Made by a program: the position numbers and the translations under genes. The notes under the pieces are model-generated. The model ran no database searches. It was not told the DNA's origin and worked only from the letters and a program-made list of their open reading frames with translations. Below are positions 36,392 through 45,402 of a stretch of DNA of 64,000 bases, piece by piece (the first letter of the stretch is position 1; every line of letters starts with the position of its first letter). The DNA comes from an uncultured Lachnospiraceae bacterium (lineage in GTDB: Bacteria > Bacillota > Clostridia > Lachnospirales > Lachnospiraceae): contig CAMEJJ010000005.1 of NCBI GenBank assembly GCA_945919795.1, forward strand, positions 62,001 to 126,000, in the 5' to 3' direction.

Positions 36392-37198
36392 TCACATTTG
36401 TTTCATCATATAATTAATTTCAGATAAAATAACGCCATAAAAGCGGAAAAATACAACTGCCAACAAAATATAAACCAACACTGTAACGACGATATAAGCT
36501 TTTCTTATTTTTTCATTTACGATTCCATATAAAGAATTAACCACCCGGATATTGGGTTTGATATCTACATTTGCCATCCGTTCTTTGATCGGCTGCAAAT
36601 CGACAGTATCGGTAAACTCCAAATCCGAACGCAATTCTTCAAGCTCTTGAAGAACCAGCCGATATTTTCTGATATAGTTTTCACACTGACGTGATTCAGA
36701 GGAAAAGACTTCGATATTCCATTTTTTACAAATCCAGAGCCCAAACCGGCTTTGCTTATTAATCTGCATAAGCACGAAACCACGCATGACTTTATAAAGA
36801 CAAAGTGGCAGTGCATATAATAAAAATGGAAGATCCGCAAGAATCAACACGCAACCGAACAAACCAAAAACCAGTCCGCCGGCAGAGGCCATCATACCCC
36901 CGCTAATTGCGATCAAAACACCGAGCGGAAGAATTAAAATCATGGCAAGAAGTGCACTGCCAAAGGTTTTCACATCCTTTTTTTCCTCGTCTTCCCTTTT
37001 TTTCACACTCTGATATTGACTCATAACCTGATAAAGGGCAAAATCCAGCTGCTCTTTATACTTCGCAACCAGATATTGCCCTTCATTTTCAAATTCATAT
37101 TTTATCTTTGGCGGTTGAATCTTTGTCTGTATACTAATATCTTCTTTATTATCCTTTTTTGCACCTTCTGTTTTGCATTCTGCATTTTGCCATTCCAT
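36392..37198 (-). CDS. Hypothetical membrane protein of the MacAB-like operon
   Basis: I do not recognise this 268-residue protein. Residues 1-75 are soluble and charged (TKIQPPKIKYEFENEGQ, QYQSVKKREDEEKKD). Two long hydrophobic segments follow (about 79-145: ALLAMILILPLGVLIAISGG and LVFGLFGCVLILADLPFLLY). A cytosolic helical region (about 160-235) and a final membrane helix (TVLVYILLAVVFFRFYG, about 242-258) end it. The start was set at ATG 37198 behind GGAGAG; a GTG at 37219 would overlap the permease. It follows the permease closely, so it may be an accessory to that transporter. Confidence 0.7.
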   Translation of the reverse strand: MEWQNAECKTEGAKKDNKEDISIQTKIQPPKIKYEFENEGQYLVAKYKEQLDFALYQVMSQYQSVKKREDEEKKDVKTFGSALLAMILILPLGVLIAISGGMMASAGGLVFGLFGCVLILADLPFLLYALPLCLYKVMRGFVLMQINKQSRFGLWICKKWNIEVFSSESRQCENYIRKYRLVLQELEELRSDLEFTDTVDLQPIKERMANVDIKPNIRVVNSLYGIVNEKIRKAYIVVTVLVYILLAVVFFRFYGVILSEINYMMKQM

Positions 37199-37215
37199 AG
37201 CATTCTCTCCGTCCA

Positions 37216-38433
37216 TCACTCATGTCTTAAGGCTTCAATCGGGCTCAGTTTTGCGGCACGTTTTGCGGGATAGATTCCAAAGAAAATACCCACTGCCGAA
37301 GAAAATAATGTTGCAGTCAACACTGTCATGAGCGAAACTTTCGCCTGAAAACCAATGGCGGCACAAATGACACAAGCCCCCAGCGCTCCCAAAACGATAC
37401 CGATGATTCCACCTAATAAAGTTATGATAGCAGATTCAAATAAAAATTGCATTAAAATTGATCTGGTCCTTGCGCCAAGTGCTTTTCTAATACCAATCTC
37501 TCTCGTTCTCTCCGTCACGGATACCAGCATAATATTCATAACACCAATACCGCCTACCAGCAAAGCAATGGCAGCTACCAATACAATAAATACCGTAATC
37601 ACATCAATGATACTGGTAATCTGCTCAAGTTCATCACTAAAGCTTTGAACAAGCACAACTCCCTGTCCGGTCACCTTATGTCTTGCTTCTAATAATTGCT
37701 TGGACTGCTTTGCAATTTCAGAAGCATATTCATTCCCCTCTCCATAGATCATAATCTGATAATAATCACCTAAATTAAATCCAAAGTTCATGTAAAACGT
37801 TGTAATCGGCATATCAAACTCAATCTGATCATATGCTCCCATCATATTTAACAAAGCTGATGCATTGTCAGCCCGCACACCTACAATCCGCAATTCAAAA
37901 GTCTGTCCCCACTGTGAAATTTCAAATGTCTTTCCTATTACATCGGTAGTACCAAACAATGCCATGGCACCACTTTCCCGAATGACACAGACTTTTGCTG
38001 CATTCTCTACATCACTGGCGGTAAAATAGGAACCTTTAATTATCGGCTCCGCAGATCCGTACTCAAGGTACTGATTTCCTGCATAGGTATAAGCACGAAA
38101 ATCACCTTTAGGTCCAACCGCATCCACATATGCACCTTCATTTCCACTGGCTCCCTTTACATGTGGTATTTTTTCTACCAAAGCATCAATATCGCTCTCT
38201 GTAAAGTATACTGATTCATACTCATCATTTGAAGTCGAGTAAATAACAACCTGTCCGTTTCCGATATCATTTAACTGACTGCTGACAGATCCTGACACGC
38301 CATTACCAACCGAAATAATCATGATAACCGATGAAATACCGATGATGATACCTAACATTGTCAAAAATGACCGACCCTTATTGCTTTTAATATTTTTAAA
38401 AGCCATTTTTATATATTCTGCAAACTGTCCCAT
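37216..38433 (-). CDS. MacB-type ABC transporter permease
   Basis: The 405-residue product has the classic MacB/FtsX layout: an N-terminal membrane helix (SFLTMLGIIIGISSVIMIISVGNG), a large extracytoplasmic domain (about 50-275), and three C-terminal helices with the signature VTERTREIGIRKALGARTRSIL and FFGIYPAKRAAKLSPIEALR. It works with the ATPase at 39922 and the adaptor at 38511 to pump peptides or drugs, or to drive mechanotransmission. The start was set at ATG 38433 after AGAGGACTTCT, because the upstream frame is charged and unlike the family. Confidence 0.93.
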   Translation of the reverse strand: MGQFAEYIKMAFKNIKSNKGRSFLTMLGIIIGISSVIMIISVGNGVSGSVSSQLNDIGNGQVVIYSTSNDEYESVYFTESDIDALVEKIPHVKGASGNEGAYVDAVGPKGDFRAYTYAGNQYLEYGSAEPIIKGSYFTASDVENAAKVCVIRESGAMALFGTTDVIGKTFEISQWGQTFELRIVGVRADNASALLNMMGAYDQIEFDMPITTFYMNFGFNLGDYYQIMIYGEGNEYASEIAKQSKQLLEARHKVTGQGVVLVQSFSDELEQITSIIDVITVFIVLVAAIALLVGGIGVMNIMLVSVTERTREIGIRKALGARTRSILMQFLFESAIITLLGGIIGIVLGALGACVICAAIGFQAKVSLMTVLTATLFSSAVGIFFGIYPAKRAAKLSPIEALRHE

Positions 38434-38510
38434 AGAAGTCCTCTGTTTTCTTTCCTTTTGACACATTCCTTTTGACACATTTTCACGTCACGTTCAACTA
38501 TCATGTTCAA

Positions 38511-39932
38511 CTATTCTGCCGCATTATTACTATCTTCCAAAACCATCACTTCCATGCCTTCCACGATGTCGCTTGTCACCTCGGAAATGACAACATCTTC
38601 ATCCGTCACACCGCTGACAATCTCAATTTTTTCATCTGAAGACATGCCGGTAACTACATCTTTTCTTGCGACAACACCATCTTCTACCACATAGCAGAAT
38701 GCACCTTTGGTGTCATAGTTTACACAGGAAAAAGGCAACACGCAGGCATCCTTTACGGTACCGCATTGGATTTTTACTTTTCCTTCAATACCGATAAAAA
38801 TCTGATCATCCGGATTGTCAATGTGCACATCCACATCAACCGTTGCTGCCCCGTTGGAATTGGTTCCGGCAATTTTACTAAGCTTTGTGACAGTTCCGTC
38901 ATATGTGGAACCATTTATCGTAATCTGCGCCTTTTGTCCAACTTCAATCTGTTGTAAATCATATTTTGTAACCGCTACTGTGACTTTCATTTTGTCAACG
39001 CTCTGCAAGGTAAATAACTGCGTTCCCTCTGCAAGAGTCTGTCCTTCTACCACACTGACATCGGAAATAATGCCACTAAAATCCGCACATATCCCTTCTG
39101 CAGCCTTCGTCAGGTCTTTATCGGCATCTTCTTTTTCCATTTCATTGATTTCTTTTAATACCGACTGCTGCTTACTCTGGCTCGCCAAAGCCGGATTCTC
39201 TATTTTTTGGGCTTTATACTGCTCTGCCAGTGCTTTATACTCGTTCAATTCTTTACTGCAGGTCTGAACCGTACTTTCTAAAGTTGCATAGTCATATTGT
39301 GCCTTTTTTTGTTCCAATTCGGCAAGCTGTGTTTCTCCCTCTGCAATCATCTGGGCAAGTGTTTCGTTTGGCACTTCATTTTCAGCCTGCTCTATTTTAT
39401 AACCGTCTACCTGTGCTTTCAGCGCGTCATAAGAATTTGCAATATACATAGCTTCATTATAATCGCGGGTTGCACTTTCGAGACAAGCAGACCAATGAAC
39501 AACAAATGCCATGGCATCATCATATCCTTTTACCGCTTTGCTGTAATCACTCTGTTCTTTTTGAATGTTCGCAACCGTGGCATCAATTCCATACTTTTCT
39601 GCCTGTGCACGAAGGGCATTTTCTTCAGAAGCTCTTTGCATATCTTCCAAATCATAAGTTAAAAGAACATCTCCCTTTTTCACTTCTTCTCCTGCTACGG
39701 CATTCATGGACGATACCATTCCCGTAACCGGCGCAAAATAAGTCTTTGTCTCCTCGCTGGCAACCAGACCAGACACCTCGATCTCACTGGAAATATCCTC
39801 TCTTACAACTTTAGCCGTAGTAACCGGATAACCAACCGATCCATTGGATGCTCCTGCTATAACTCCAATAACAACGACCAGAACAACGACAATGGCAACT
39901 GCAATCATGATTATTTTCTTTTTACTCTTCAT
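38511..39932 (-). CDS. MacA/HlyD-type periplasmic adaptor protein
   Basis: The 473-residue product has an N-terminal membrane anchor (IIMIAVAIVVVLVVVIGVIAGA, residues 7-28), a lipoyl half-motif (SGLVASEETKTYFAPVTGMVSS), a long coiled-coil hairpin (about 95-265), the second lipoyl half (GICADFSGIISDVSVVEGQ), and beta-barrel domains (about 300-460). In a Gram-positive it bridges the permease and the wall side. It overlaps the ATPase gene by 11 bases and precedes the permease by 77 bases. Confidence 0.9.
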   Translation of the reverse strand: MKSKKKIIMIAVAIVVVLVVVIGVIAGASNGSVGYPVTTAKVVREDISSEIEVSGLVASEETKTYFAPVTGMVSSMNAVAGEEVKKGDVLLTYDLEDMQRASEENALRAQAEKYGIDATVANIQKEQSDYSKAVKGYDDAMAFVVHWSACLESATRDYNEAMYIANSYDALKAQVDGYKIEQAENEVPNETLAQMIAEGETQLAELEQKKAQYDYATLESTVQTCSKELNEYKALAEQYKAQKIENPALASQSKQQSVLKEINEMEKEDADKDLTKAAEGICADFSGIISDVSVVEGQTLAEGTQLFTLQSVDKMKVTVAVTKYDLQQIEVGQKAQITINGSTYDGTVTKLSKIAGTNSNGAATVDVDVHIDNPDDQIFIGIEGKVKIQCGTVKDACVLPFSCVNYDTKGAFCYVVEDGVVARKDVVTGMSSDEKIEIVSGVTDEDVVISEVTSDIVEGMEVMVLEDSNNAAE

Positions 39933-40611
39933 TTATGTAATCCCTTTCCACTTTTCCGTCTTTGATTCGAATAACGCGTTTTGCCTGAGAGGCAATTTCA
40001 TTGTCATGCGTAATCAAAATCACGGTTCTTCCTTCTGCATGAAGCTTTTTTAAGATATCTATAATTTCTTTACTGGATCCCGAATCCAAATTACCGGTTG
40101 GTTCATCCGCAAGAATAACCGGTGGTGCCTGCGCAATGGCTCTGGCAATTGCCACCCTTTGCTGCTGTCCTCCTGACATTTCCGACGGCTTGTGTGTCAT
40201 GCGGGCTCCCAATCCAACCTTTTCCAATGCCTGGATGGCTAATTCATGCCGTTTTGCCTTGGAAACACCTCTATATAAAAGAGGTAGTTCCACATTTTCA
40301 ATTGCCGTAAAGCTTGGGATCAGATTAAATCCCTGAAAAATAAAACCAATTTCCTGATTGCGGATATCCGATAATTCATCATCCGATAAGCAGGAGACAT
40401 CTCTTCCATTTAATATGTAGGTTCCGCTACTTGGCACATCCAAACATCCCAGCATATTCATCAATGTCGATTTACCGGAACCGGACTGACCGATAATGGC
40501 CACATACTCACCGGCATCAATCGTTAAATTGACATGATCCAGTGCACGAACTTCATTTTCGCCGGGATTGTATACCTTGCACATATCTTTGACCGATATT
40601 AATTCACTCAT
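39922..40611 (-). CDS. MacB/LolD-type ABC transporter ATPase
   Basis: The 229-residue product has Walker A IGQSGSGKSTLMNMLG (about residues 36-51), Q-loop FIFQGFNLIPSFTA, signature [16 protein letters not shown], Walker B VILADEPTGNLDS and H-loop VILITHDNEIA. DEPTGNLDS is typical of this lipoprotein/MacB class. It is the first gene of a four-gene operon (ATPase, adaptor, permease, hypothetical). Confidence 0.94.
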   Translation of the reverse strand: MSELISVKDMCKVYNPGENEVRALDHVNLTIDAGEYVAIIGQSGSGKSTLMNMLGCLDVPSSGTYILNGRDVSCLSDDELSDIRNQEIGFIFQGFNLIPSFTAIENVELPLLYRGVSKAKRHELAIQALEKVGLGARMTHKPSEMSGGQQQRVAIARAIAQAPPVILADEPTGNLDSGSSKEIIDILKKLHAEGRTVILITHDNEIASQAKRVIRIKDGKVERDYINEE

Positions 40612-40784
40612 ATCTTTTCCTTTTACTTCTTCCTTTTCTCCCTTTTATTTCTTCCTTTACTTCTTCCTTGCTTTTGAAACATGGTTTCGTCTTTGCTAAA
40701 AAAACATTCTATCCAAACACAATGTTTCGCTCTGTTTCGTATTATAACATACTATATCTTGTATTTCATTAATATTTTATTAAA

Positions 40785-40824
40785 AATGCCGAAAAATATT
40801 TTTCAATTTTTCGGCATTTTTTGT
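40785..40824. terminator. Bidirectional terminator below the CotF-like gene
   Basis: AATGCCGAAAAA (40785-40796) pairs with TTTTTCGGCATT (40807-40818), with T-rich tails in both directions. It serves the CotF-like gene on the minus strand. Confidence 0.8.
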
Positions 40825-40840
40825 ACAATTTGCTGATTTG

Positions 40841-41299
40841 TTATGACATTCCATTCACTGTTTTGTACTTATAAAGCATTTCCGCATGATTTTGTTCTTC
40901 GACCTGTATATCTGCCAAAAGCTTTCTGACATCACTGTTTGCAAAATTAAAGACATTCGTATTGTATTCTCCGGATACCAGTTTTTCTGTTCCGATGCAG
41001 TCCGTTGCCAAAAAACAATCTTCCTTTTTCTCTGTTCCGTTTGTCAGCTGGTCATACGTTGCCTTCGGCTCGTAGCACTTACCTTCACAGTCATTACAAT
41101 CACAGGAAGGTACCTTTCCGGTAAGCACCTGTCCCAAAGAATCGTGATGTTTCTGTTCTTCATCCGCCAATTTTGAAAAAAGATCTCTCAATACCTCATC
41201 ATGCGCTTCTTTACTGTATCGATTATATTTATCAATACATGCCTGCTCCTGTGTCTGTAAATCTTTAATTGTTGTAGTTTCTTTTTCTGTTAAAATCAC
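40841..41299 (-). CDS. CotF-like spore coat / ferritin-like domain protein
   Basis: The 152-residue product looks like a spore coat F-type protein with a ferritin-like four-helix bundle: ILTEKETTTIKDLQTQEQACIDKY and KLADEEQKHHDSLGQ in the first half, ADIQVEEQNHAEMLYKY at the end. The Glu and His residues (DEEQKHH, EEQNH) could bind metal. A Cys cluster (CDCNDCEGKCYEP, about residues 69-81) lies in the middle. Start is GTG 41299 behind GGAGG. Whether it coats spores or handles metal or oxygen stress is open. Confidence 0.75.
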   Translation of the reverse strand: MILTEKETTTIKDLQTQEQACIDKYNRYSKEAHDEVLRDLFSKLADEEQKHHDSLGQVLTGKVPSCDCNDCEGKCYEPKATYDQLTNGTEKKEDCFLATDCIGTEKLVSGEYNTNVFNFANSDVRKLLADIQVEEQNHAEMLYKYKTVNGMS

Positions 41300-41729
41300 G
41301 TTTTTGTACCTCCGCTTTTTTCATATTTTTTACATCTCATAGTATCTTCCATTTTCTTTAAACTATGCAGCTTCATGGATACAATTTATGATATCAAGCT
41401 CATAAGACCGTCGATCGTTACGCATGTTATATAATTTCCGTTTTCATCCGCCTAAGATTTTCTCCTTCATCTTTTCTCTTGATTTTATTTTTTATTATGC
41501 AAGAAATAATTCATGTCGATTTTTGCAAGTTATCTTGCAAACAAGTGTCATAAAACACAAAAACCGCTAAAATTAGCGGTTTTTGTCATCCCAAACAATT
41601 TGCAGTTAAATTAAGATTATATGTTTTCTACCTTATTTTAATGTATATTTTTGCAAGAAAATGCATTGTTTTATAGTCAAACGATTGTTGTTTTATTCAC
41701 AATCAAGTTTCGGGTGTTATAAATAAACT
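41300..41729. other. Intergenic region with two hairpins
   Basis: No gene is visible. 41559-41585 (AAAAACCGCTAA / TTAGCGGTTTTT) is a bidirectional terminator that closes the cobO operon. TTGCAAG-TTAT-CTTGCAA (41523-41540) is a second small hairpin below it. The promoter of the CotF-like gene must lie between about 41330 and 41500 but I cannot place it with confidence. Confidence 0.65.
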
Positions 41730-42275
41730 TTAATACTCAATTCCTTTTCTGGCGGAAGTTCCTTTTGAAAACGGATGTTTTTCCATCTTCATTTCCGTAA
41801 CATAATCTGCCAAATCCAACAATTCTCTTTCCGGATTTCTACCGGTTATCACTACTTCAAGCGTTTCCGGCTTATTTTTTAAAAATGATAAAACATCCTC
41901 TTTATCCAATATTCCCCATGCATACACATAGGTCAACTCATCTAACACCAACAGCCCCACCTCTTCCAGTGGTATCAAAGAAAGACTCTGTCTCATATTT
42001 TCAAACAGCTTTCGCTGAGAGATACAAAGCGCCTGCTTTTGCTCTTCGTTCATATTATGATAAAATTCCTTTGGCATATCACAATCCGAAAAATACCAAA
42101 CACGCGGCATTTCCTTTAATACTGCCACTTCCCCGGATTGATCATCTTTCAGAAACTGTACAAATAACACATGTTTCCCATATCCGGCCACACGCATCGC
42201 TAATCCAATCGCAGCCGTAGTCTTCCCTTTTCCATCTCCGTGATAAAGATGTATCAAGCCCTTGTCCATTCCCAC
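41730..42275 (-). CDS. cobO: Cob(I)yrinic acid a,c-diamide adenosyltransferase
   Basis: This CobO/BtuR-type enzyme transfers the adenosyl group of ATP to cobalt of corrinoids, giving adenosyl-B12. The 181-residue product has the P-loop-like motif LYHGDGKGKTTAAIGLAMRV (about residues 10-29), FVQFLKDDQSGE, LLVLDELTYVYAWG and VITGRNP with C-terminal KGTSARKGIEY, all family hallmarks. It follows the glycosylase-fusion gene by two bases, so the two are surely cotranscribed. No other B12 biosynthesis gene is in the window, so it may serve salvage. Confidence 0.93.
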   Translation of the reverse strand: MGMDKGLIHLYHGDGKGKTTAAIGLAMRVAGYGKHVLFVQFLKDDQSGEVAVLKEMPRVWYFSDCDMPKEFYHNMNEEQKQALCISQRKLFENMRQSLSLIPLEEVGLLVLDELTYVYAWGILDKEDVLSFLKNKPETLEVVITGRNPERELLDLADYVTEMKMEKHPFSKGTSARKGIEY

Positions 42276-42277
42276 TC

Positions 42278-43555
42278 TTAATCCTCTTTTTTACTCATAA
42301 TTCTCTGATAGCCATAGTTTTGATTTCCGTTACTGTTTCCACCCTGCCTCTTTTGCTCATTCCGGCTTTTTCGCTTTTTAATCTTTTGTGCCATGACCGG
42401 ATCTATGAGACACTCTTTTACATCATTCCAAGCCATTTTTGTTTTCTGCCTGTTTGCGCATTGTGTATTATCACACATTTCACAGATATTCATACATCCA
42501 TTTCCACGGTTCGAATTGTTTTCTTCTTCCAACCTTTTTCCTTTGCCGTCCGCACATGAATTTTCACGAACCTTTGTTGTAAATACAACCGTCTTTTGCG
42601 GAATCATGACAAACGCTTCATTCAACATCACATCTGTTATTCCAAGCCTTTCAAAAAGTTCAGGTATATCTTTCATTTCTTCCTGATTCAGAAATATCAT
42701 ATCCGATGCGAAAAGCCCGGTATGACAAAAATGCGCTTTAAAAAATGTCTGATACGCCAATCTCAGTATCCCCATTCCAAGGCAATCTACCATATATGCC
42801 AAATACAATTGCTCTTTTTGCTCATACATTTCCATTTTTTCATCAAAAAATGCGCCCAATGTCATAACCACAACTTGTTTTCCCGAAAGCAAAACCTGAT
42901 ACCATACCGATACATCCTGTCTGACCTGTGATGTTGCACCAAACAGTTTCCTCCAGACCAGTGCAAAATCCGCGCTGTCCGTTTCTTCCATGTGTCCATC
43001 CTGCATAATTTGCAGATAATCCTTATAATCCACCTTTACCTGATAGCGGTAATGTCCCTGAAAAACCCATAGCAAACGCTCCCACGAATTTATGAGTGCA
43101 GATAAAGAAAAAGCCGCATTTGCCGGGCTTGAAGACGGCAAAACAACGGCTTTTATGTGCAAATCCGGTTCAATATACTTTTTATAATACTTTTCCGCCG
43201 TTTTACCGTTTACGTAGATGTATTGAATCCGGGATTTTCGAATAATTCCCGATATATCTGCCGTTACAACATTTTTTATACTGCTATCCGATGAGCCTTT
43301 GATATCACACTCATATATCACATCCCACAACGCGATGTGATGCGAAAGAAGCATATCTTTCTTTTGCGTGATATCACGCGGTTCCTCGCAGCCGATAACA
43401 GCAGATAAGACCTTCCAGAAACGATTTTGCGGATGTCCGTAGTAAAATCCGTTTTCACGCGATTTTACGGATGGCAGACTGCCCAATATTAAAATCTCCG
43501 ATTTTTCATCAAAAACAGGCTCAAAGGGCTGTACAACATGTGTATATTCTGCCAT
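42278..43555 (-). CDS. Hypoxanthine-DNA glycosylase fused to a methionine-synthase-activation-like domain
   Basis: The 425-residue product has three parts. Residues 1 to about 165 match DNA-deoxyinosine (hypoxanthine-DNA) glycosylase of the uracil-DNA-glycosylase superfamily: ILILGSLPSVKSRENGFYYG, HPQNRFW, VNGKTAEKYY and LPSSSPANAAF. Residues about 170-335 look like the B12-dependent methionine synthase activation fold: VVMTLGAFFDEKMEM, LAYMVDCLGMGIL, LFERLGITDVMLNEAFVMIP, QKTVVF. A Cys cluster (CMNICEMCDNTQC, about 354-366) and a Lys/Asn/Gln-rich tail end it. The glycosylase alone is about 170 residues in relatives. The next gene is cobO, two bases away. The second-half assignment is by pattern and is less sure than the first. 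Confidence 0.75.
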   Translation of the reverse strand: MAEYTHVVQPFEPVFDEKSEILILGSLPSVKSRENGFYYGHPQNRFWKVLSAVIGCEEPRDITQKKDMLLSHHIALWDVIYECDIKGSSDSSIKNVVTADISGIIRKSRIQYIYVNGKTAEKYYKKYIEPDLHIKAVVLPSSSPANAAFSLSALINSWERLLWVFQGHYRYQVKVDYKDYLQIMQDGHMEETDSADFALVWRKLFGATSQVRQDVSVWYQVLLSGKQVVVMTLGAFFDEKMEMYEQKEQLYLAYMVDCLGMGILRLAYQTFFKAHFCHTGLFASDMIFLNQEEMKDIPELFERLGITDVMLNEAFVMIPQKTVVFTTKVRENSCADGKGKRLEEENNSNRGNGCMNICEMCDNTQCANRQKTKMAWNDVKECLIDPVMAQKIKKRKSRNEQKRQGGNSNGNQNYGYQRIMSKKED

Positions 43556-43568
43556 CACAAAACCTCAT

Positions 43569-44975
43569 CTAAAATATGTTTAAAATTCCAACGGATCTTA
43601 AGAACAAAATAAATAACAAAATGGGGGCAATATATTTCATCATGACAATGTATAACTTTTCACGGCCAAATTTTTCACCGTTCTTTTCTGCCTCATCAAT
43701 AATAAACTGCGGTTTTTTCACCCATCCGATCAGGATACAGGTTCCAATGGAAATCAAAGGCATGAAAACATTGTTACTGATATAATCCATAATATCTAAC
43801 ACCTGTGCAACCGCGCCATTTGGAAGCGTCACCTCAAAATAGAGCTTATTATAACCAAGACAAACGATCACAGCAAAGAACAAAGCAATAAAAGTCTCTA
43901 ACAAAGTGGCTTTTAAACGATTCAGATGGAACTGATCCATGAAACTTGATACAACCGCTTCCAAAATCGAGATAGCACTTGTAATCGCCGCAAATAAAAC
44001 CATGGCAAAAAACAAAGCTCCAATCACATTGCCGACGGTTCCCATCTGCGCAAAAACCTTGGGCAGAGAAACAAACATCAGACTTGGTCCGGATGCTTCC
44101 ATTCCCTCTCGTCCCATAAAAGCAAATACCGCAGGAATAATCATAACACCGGCTAAGATAGCCACCCCTGTATCAAAAATCTCAATCTGGTTGATGGATT
44201 TTACCAGGTTTGCCTCATCTTTTACATACGAGCCATATGCAACCATAATTCCCATCGCAACACTCAGACTAAAAAACAATTGTCCCATTGCATCTACTAG
44301 GACCGTAAAGAACTTTCCAAAAGTCAAGCCTGATAGATCAGGAATTAAATATATTTTCAAGCCCTGCATACCGGTCCGAACCACTCCGTCAGCACCGGTA
44401 TAGCTGATGGTTAAAGAAAAAATAGCGATGCCAATTACTAAAACAATCAAGATTGGCATGATAATCTTAGAAGAAGATTCAATTCCTTTATTCACTCCCA
44501 TGATAATAATACCGGATACCAATGCCAGAAAAATCACCATATAAACAATGGGTGAAACCTCAGATGTGATAAAGCCGGTAAAATATCCATCTTCAGCTGC
44601 TTTTAATCCGTCTCCTGTTAAAAAAGCAACAAAATATTTTATTACCCAGCCTCCGATCGCACAATAATACGGCATAATAATAGCCGGTATCAGACAACCA
44701 AGGATTCCCAGAAATCCAAACCTTTTGTCAACCATACGATATGCAGTAAGTGGCCCCTGTTTGGTATTACGTCCGATGGCAATATCCGTTGTCAAAAGCG
44801 AGAAACCAAAAGTCAACGCCAAAATAATATAGACAACTAAAAACAGTCCTCCGCCATCTTTTGCCGCTAAATACGGAAACCTCCAGATATTTCCTAAACC
44901 TACCGCACTTCCGGCCGCTGCAAGCACAAAACCCAGAGAACCGGAAAATGCATGTCTTTGTGTTTTTTTCTCCAT
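43569..44975 (-). CDS. Sodium-dependent transporter, NSS/SNF family
   Basis: The 468-residue product is a LeuT-type Na+ symporter for amino acids or related amines, with about 11-12 membrane helices. The N-terminal Na+/substrate site helix reads LGFVLAAAGSAVGLGNIWRFPYL; GGLFLVVYI, LPDLSGLTFGKFFTVLVDAMGQLFFSLSVAMG (Na+ site helix 6-7 region, quoted by its pieces) and the helix-8 Ser-rich FFAMVLFAAITSAIS are also typical. It is 13 bases upstream of the glycosylase-fusion gene, so it heads a transporter-glycosylase-cobO operon. The substrate is unknown. Confidence 0.92.
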   Translation of the reverse strand: MEKKTQRHAFSGSLGFVLAAAGSAVGLGNIWRFPYLAAKDGGGLFLVVYIILALTFGFSLLTTDIAIGRNTKQGPLTAYRMVDKRFGFLGILGCLIPAIIMPYYCAIGGWVIKYFVAFLTGDGLKAAEDGYFTGFITSEVSPIVYMVIFLALVSGIIIMGVNKGIESSSKIIMPILIVLVIGIAIFSLTISYTGADGVVRTGMQGLKIYLIPDLSGLTFGKFFTVLVDAMGQLFFSLSVAMGIMVAYGSYVKDEANLVKSINQIEIFDTGVAILAGVMIIPAVFAFMGREGMEASGPSLMFVSLPKVFAQMGTVGNVIGALFFAMVLFAAITSAISILEAVVSSFMDQFHLNRLKATLLETFIALFFAVIVCLGYNKLYFEVTLPNGAVAQVLDIMDYISNNVFMPLISIGTCILIGWVKKPQFIIDEAEKNGEKFGREKLYIVMMKYIAPILLFILFLRSVGILNIF

Positions 44976-45081
44976 ATAAATCTCCCTTAACTAATTAATC
45001 TTATATGCTATCTATTATCTTTTATTTTGAATACTTTTTCAACACCTCTTTTTATATCGTATCATTTCACATCATTTTAAT

Positions 45082-45155
45082 CCCTTTTCGGATTTGTTTC
45101 CCACTATATATCTTTGTCGCCAGCTTTTACGAGGTTTCGTGTCTTTCTTAGCAAA
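45082..45155 (-). repeat. Dispersed repeat family 1, copy 5
   Basis: The minus strand reads GCTAAGAAAGACACGAAACC, then GGCGACAAAGATATATAGTG, GGAAACAAATCCGAAAAGGG. The hairpin part is absent. This is the clearest copy of the conserved block, and it sits between two divergent promoters rather than after a gene. Confidence 0.7.
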
Positions 45156-45281
45156 ACTCTTTTATGCACAACATCTTTCTTTGCATACATAGAATATTCA
45201 TTTGCATTTTATGCACAAATCTACTAAACTATTTGTGGAGTAAAACGAATACTTCCGCTCATTTTGTATTTTCATAATGAA

Positions 45282-45320
45282 GATACCAGGGTCAAAAGTG
45301 CGTAGCAATCCGTTGGTATC
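45282..45320 (+). repeat. Dispersed repeat family 2, copy 3
   Basis: GATACCAGGGTCAAAAGTGC, GTAGCAATCCGTTGGTATC: the ends pair. The same 19-base right end precedes sufC at 13678-13696. The rest of 44976-45402 shows no gene; it must hold the divergent promoters for the SNF transporter and the 45403 gene. Confidence 0.75.
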
Positions 45321-45402
45321 ATGGGGGGGCAAATTCAAACCGTTGTATTGTTTTGCAATTTTTGCAATCTAAATAAATATAACAGGAAAGGATGTATCAG
45401 AC

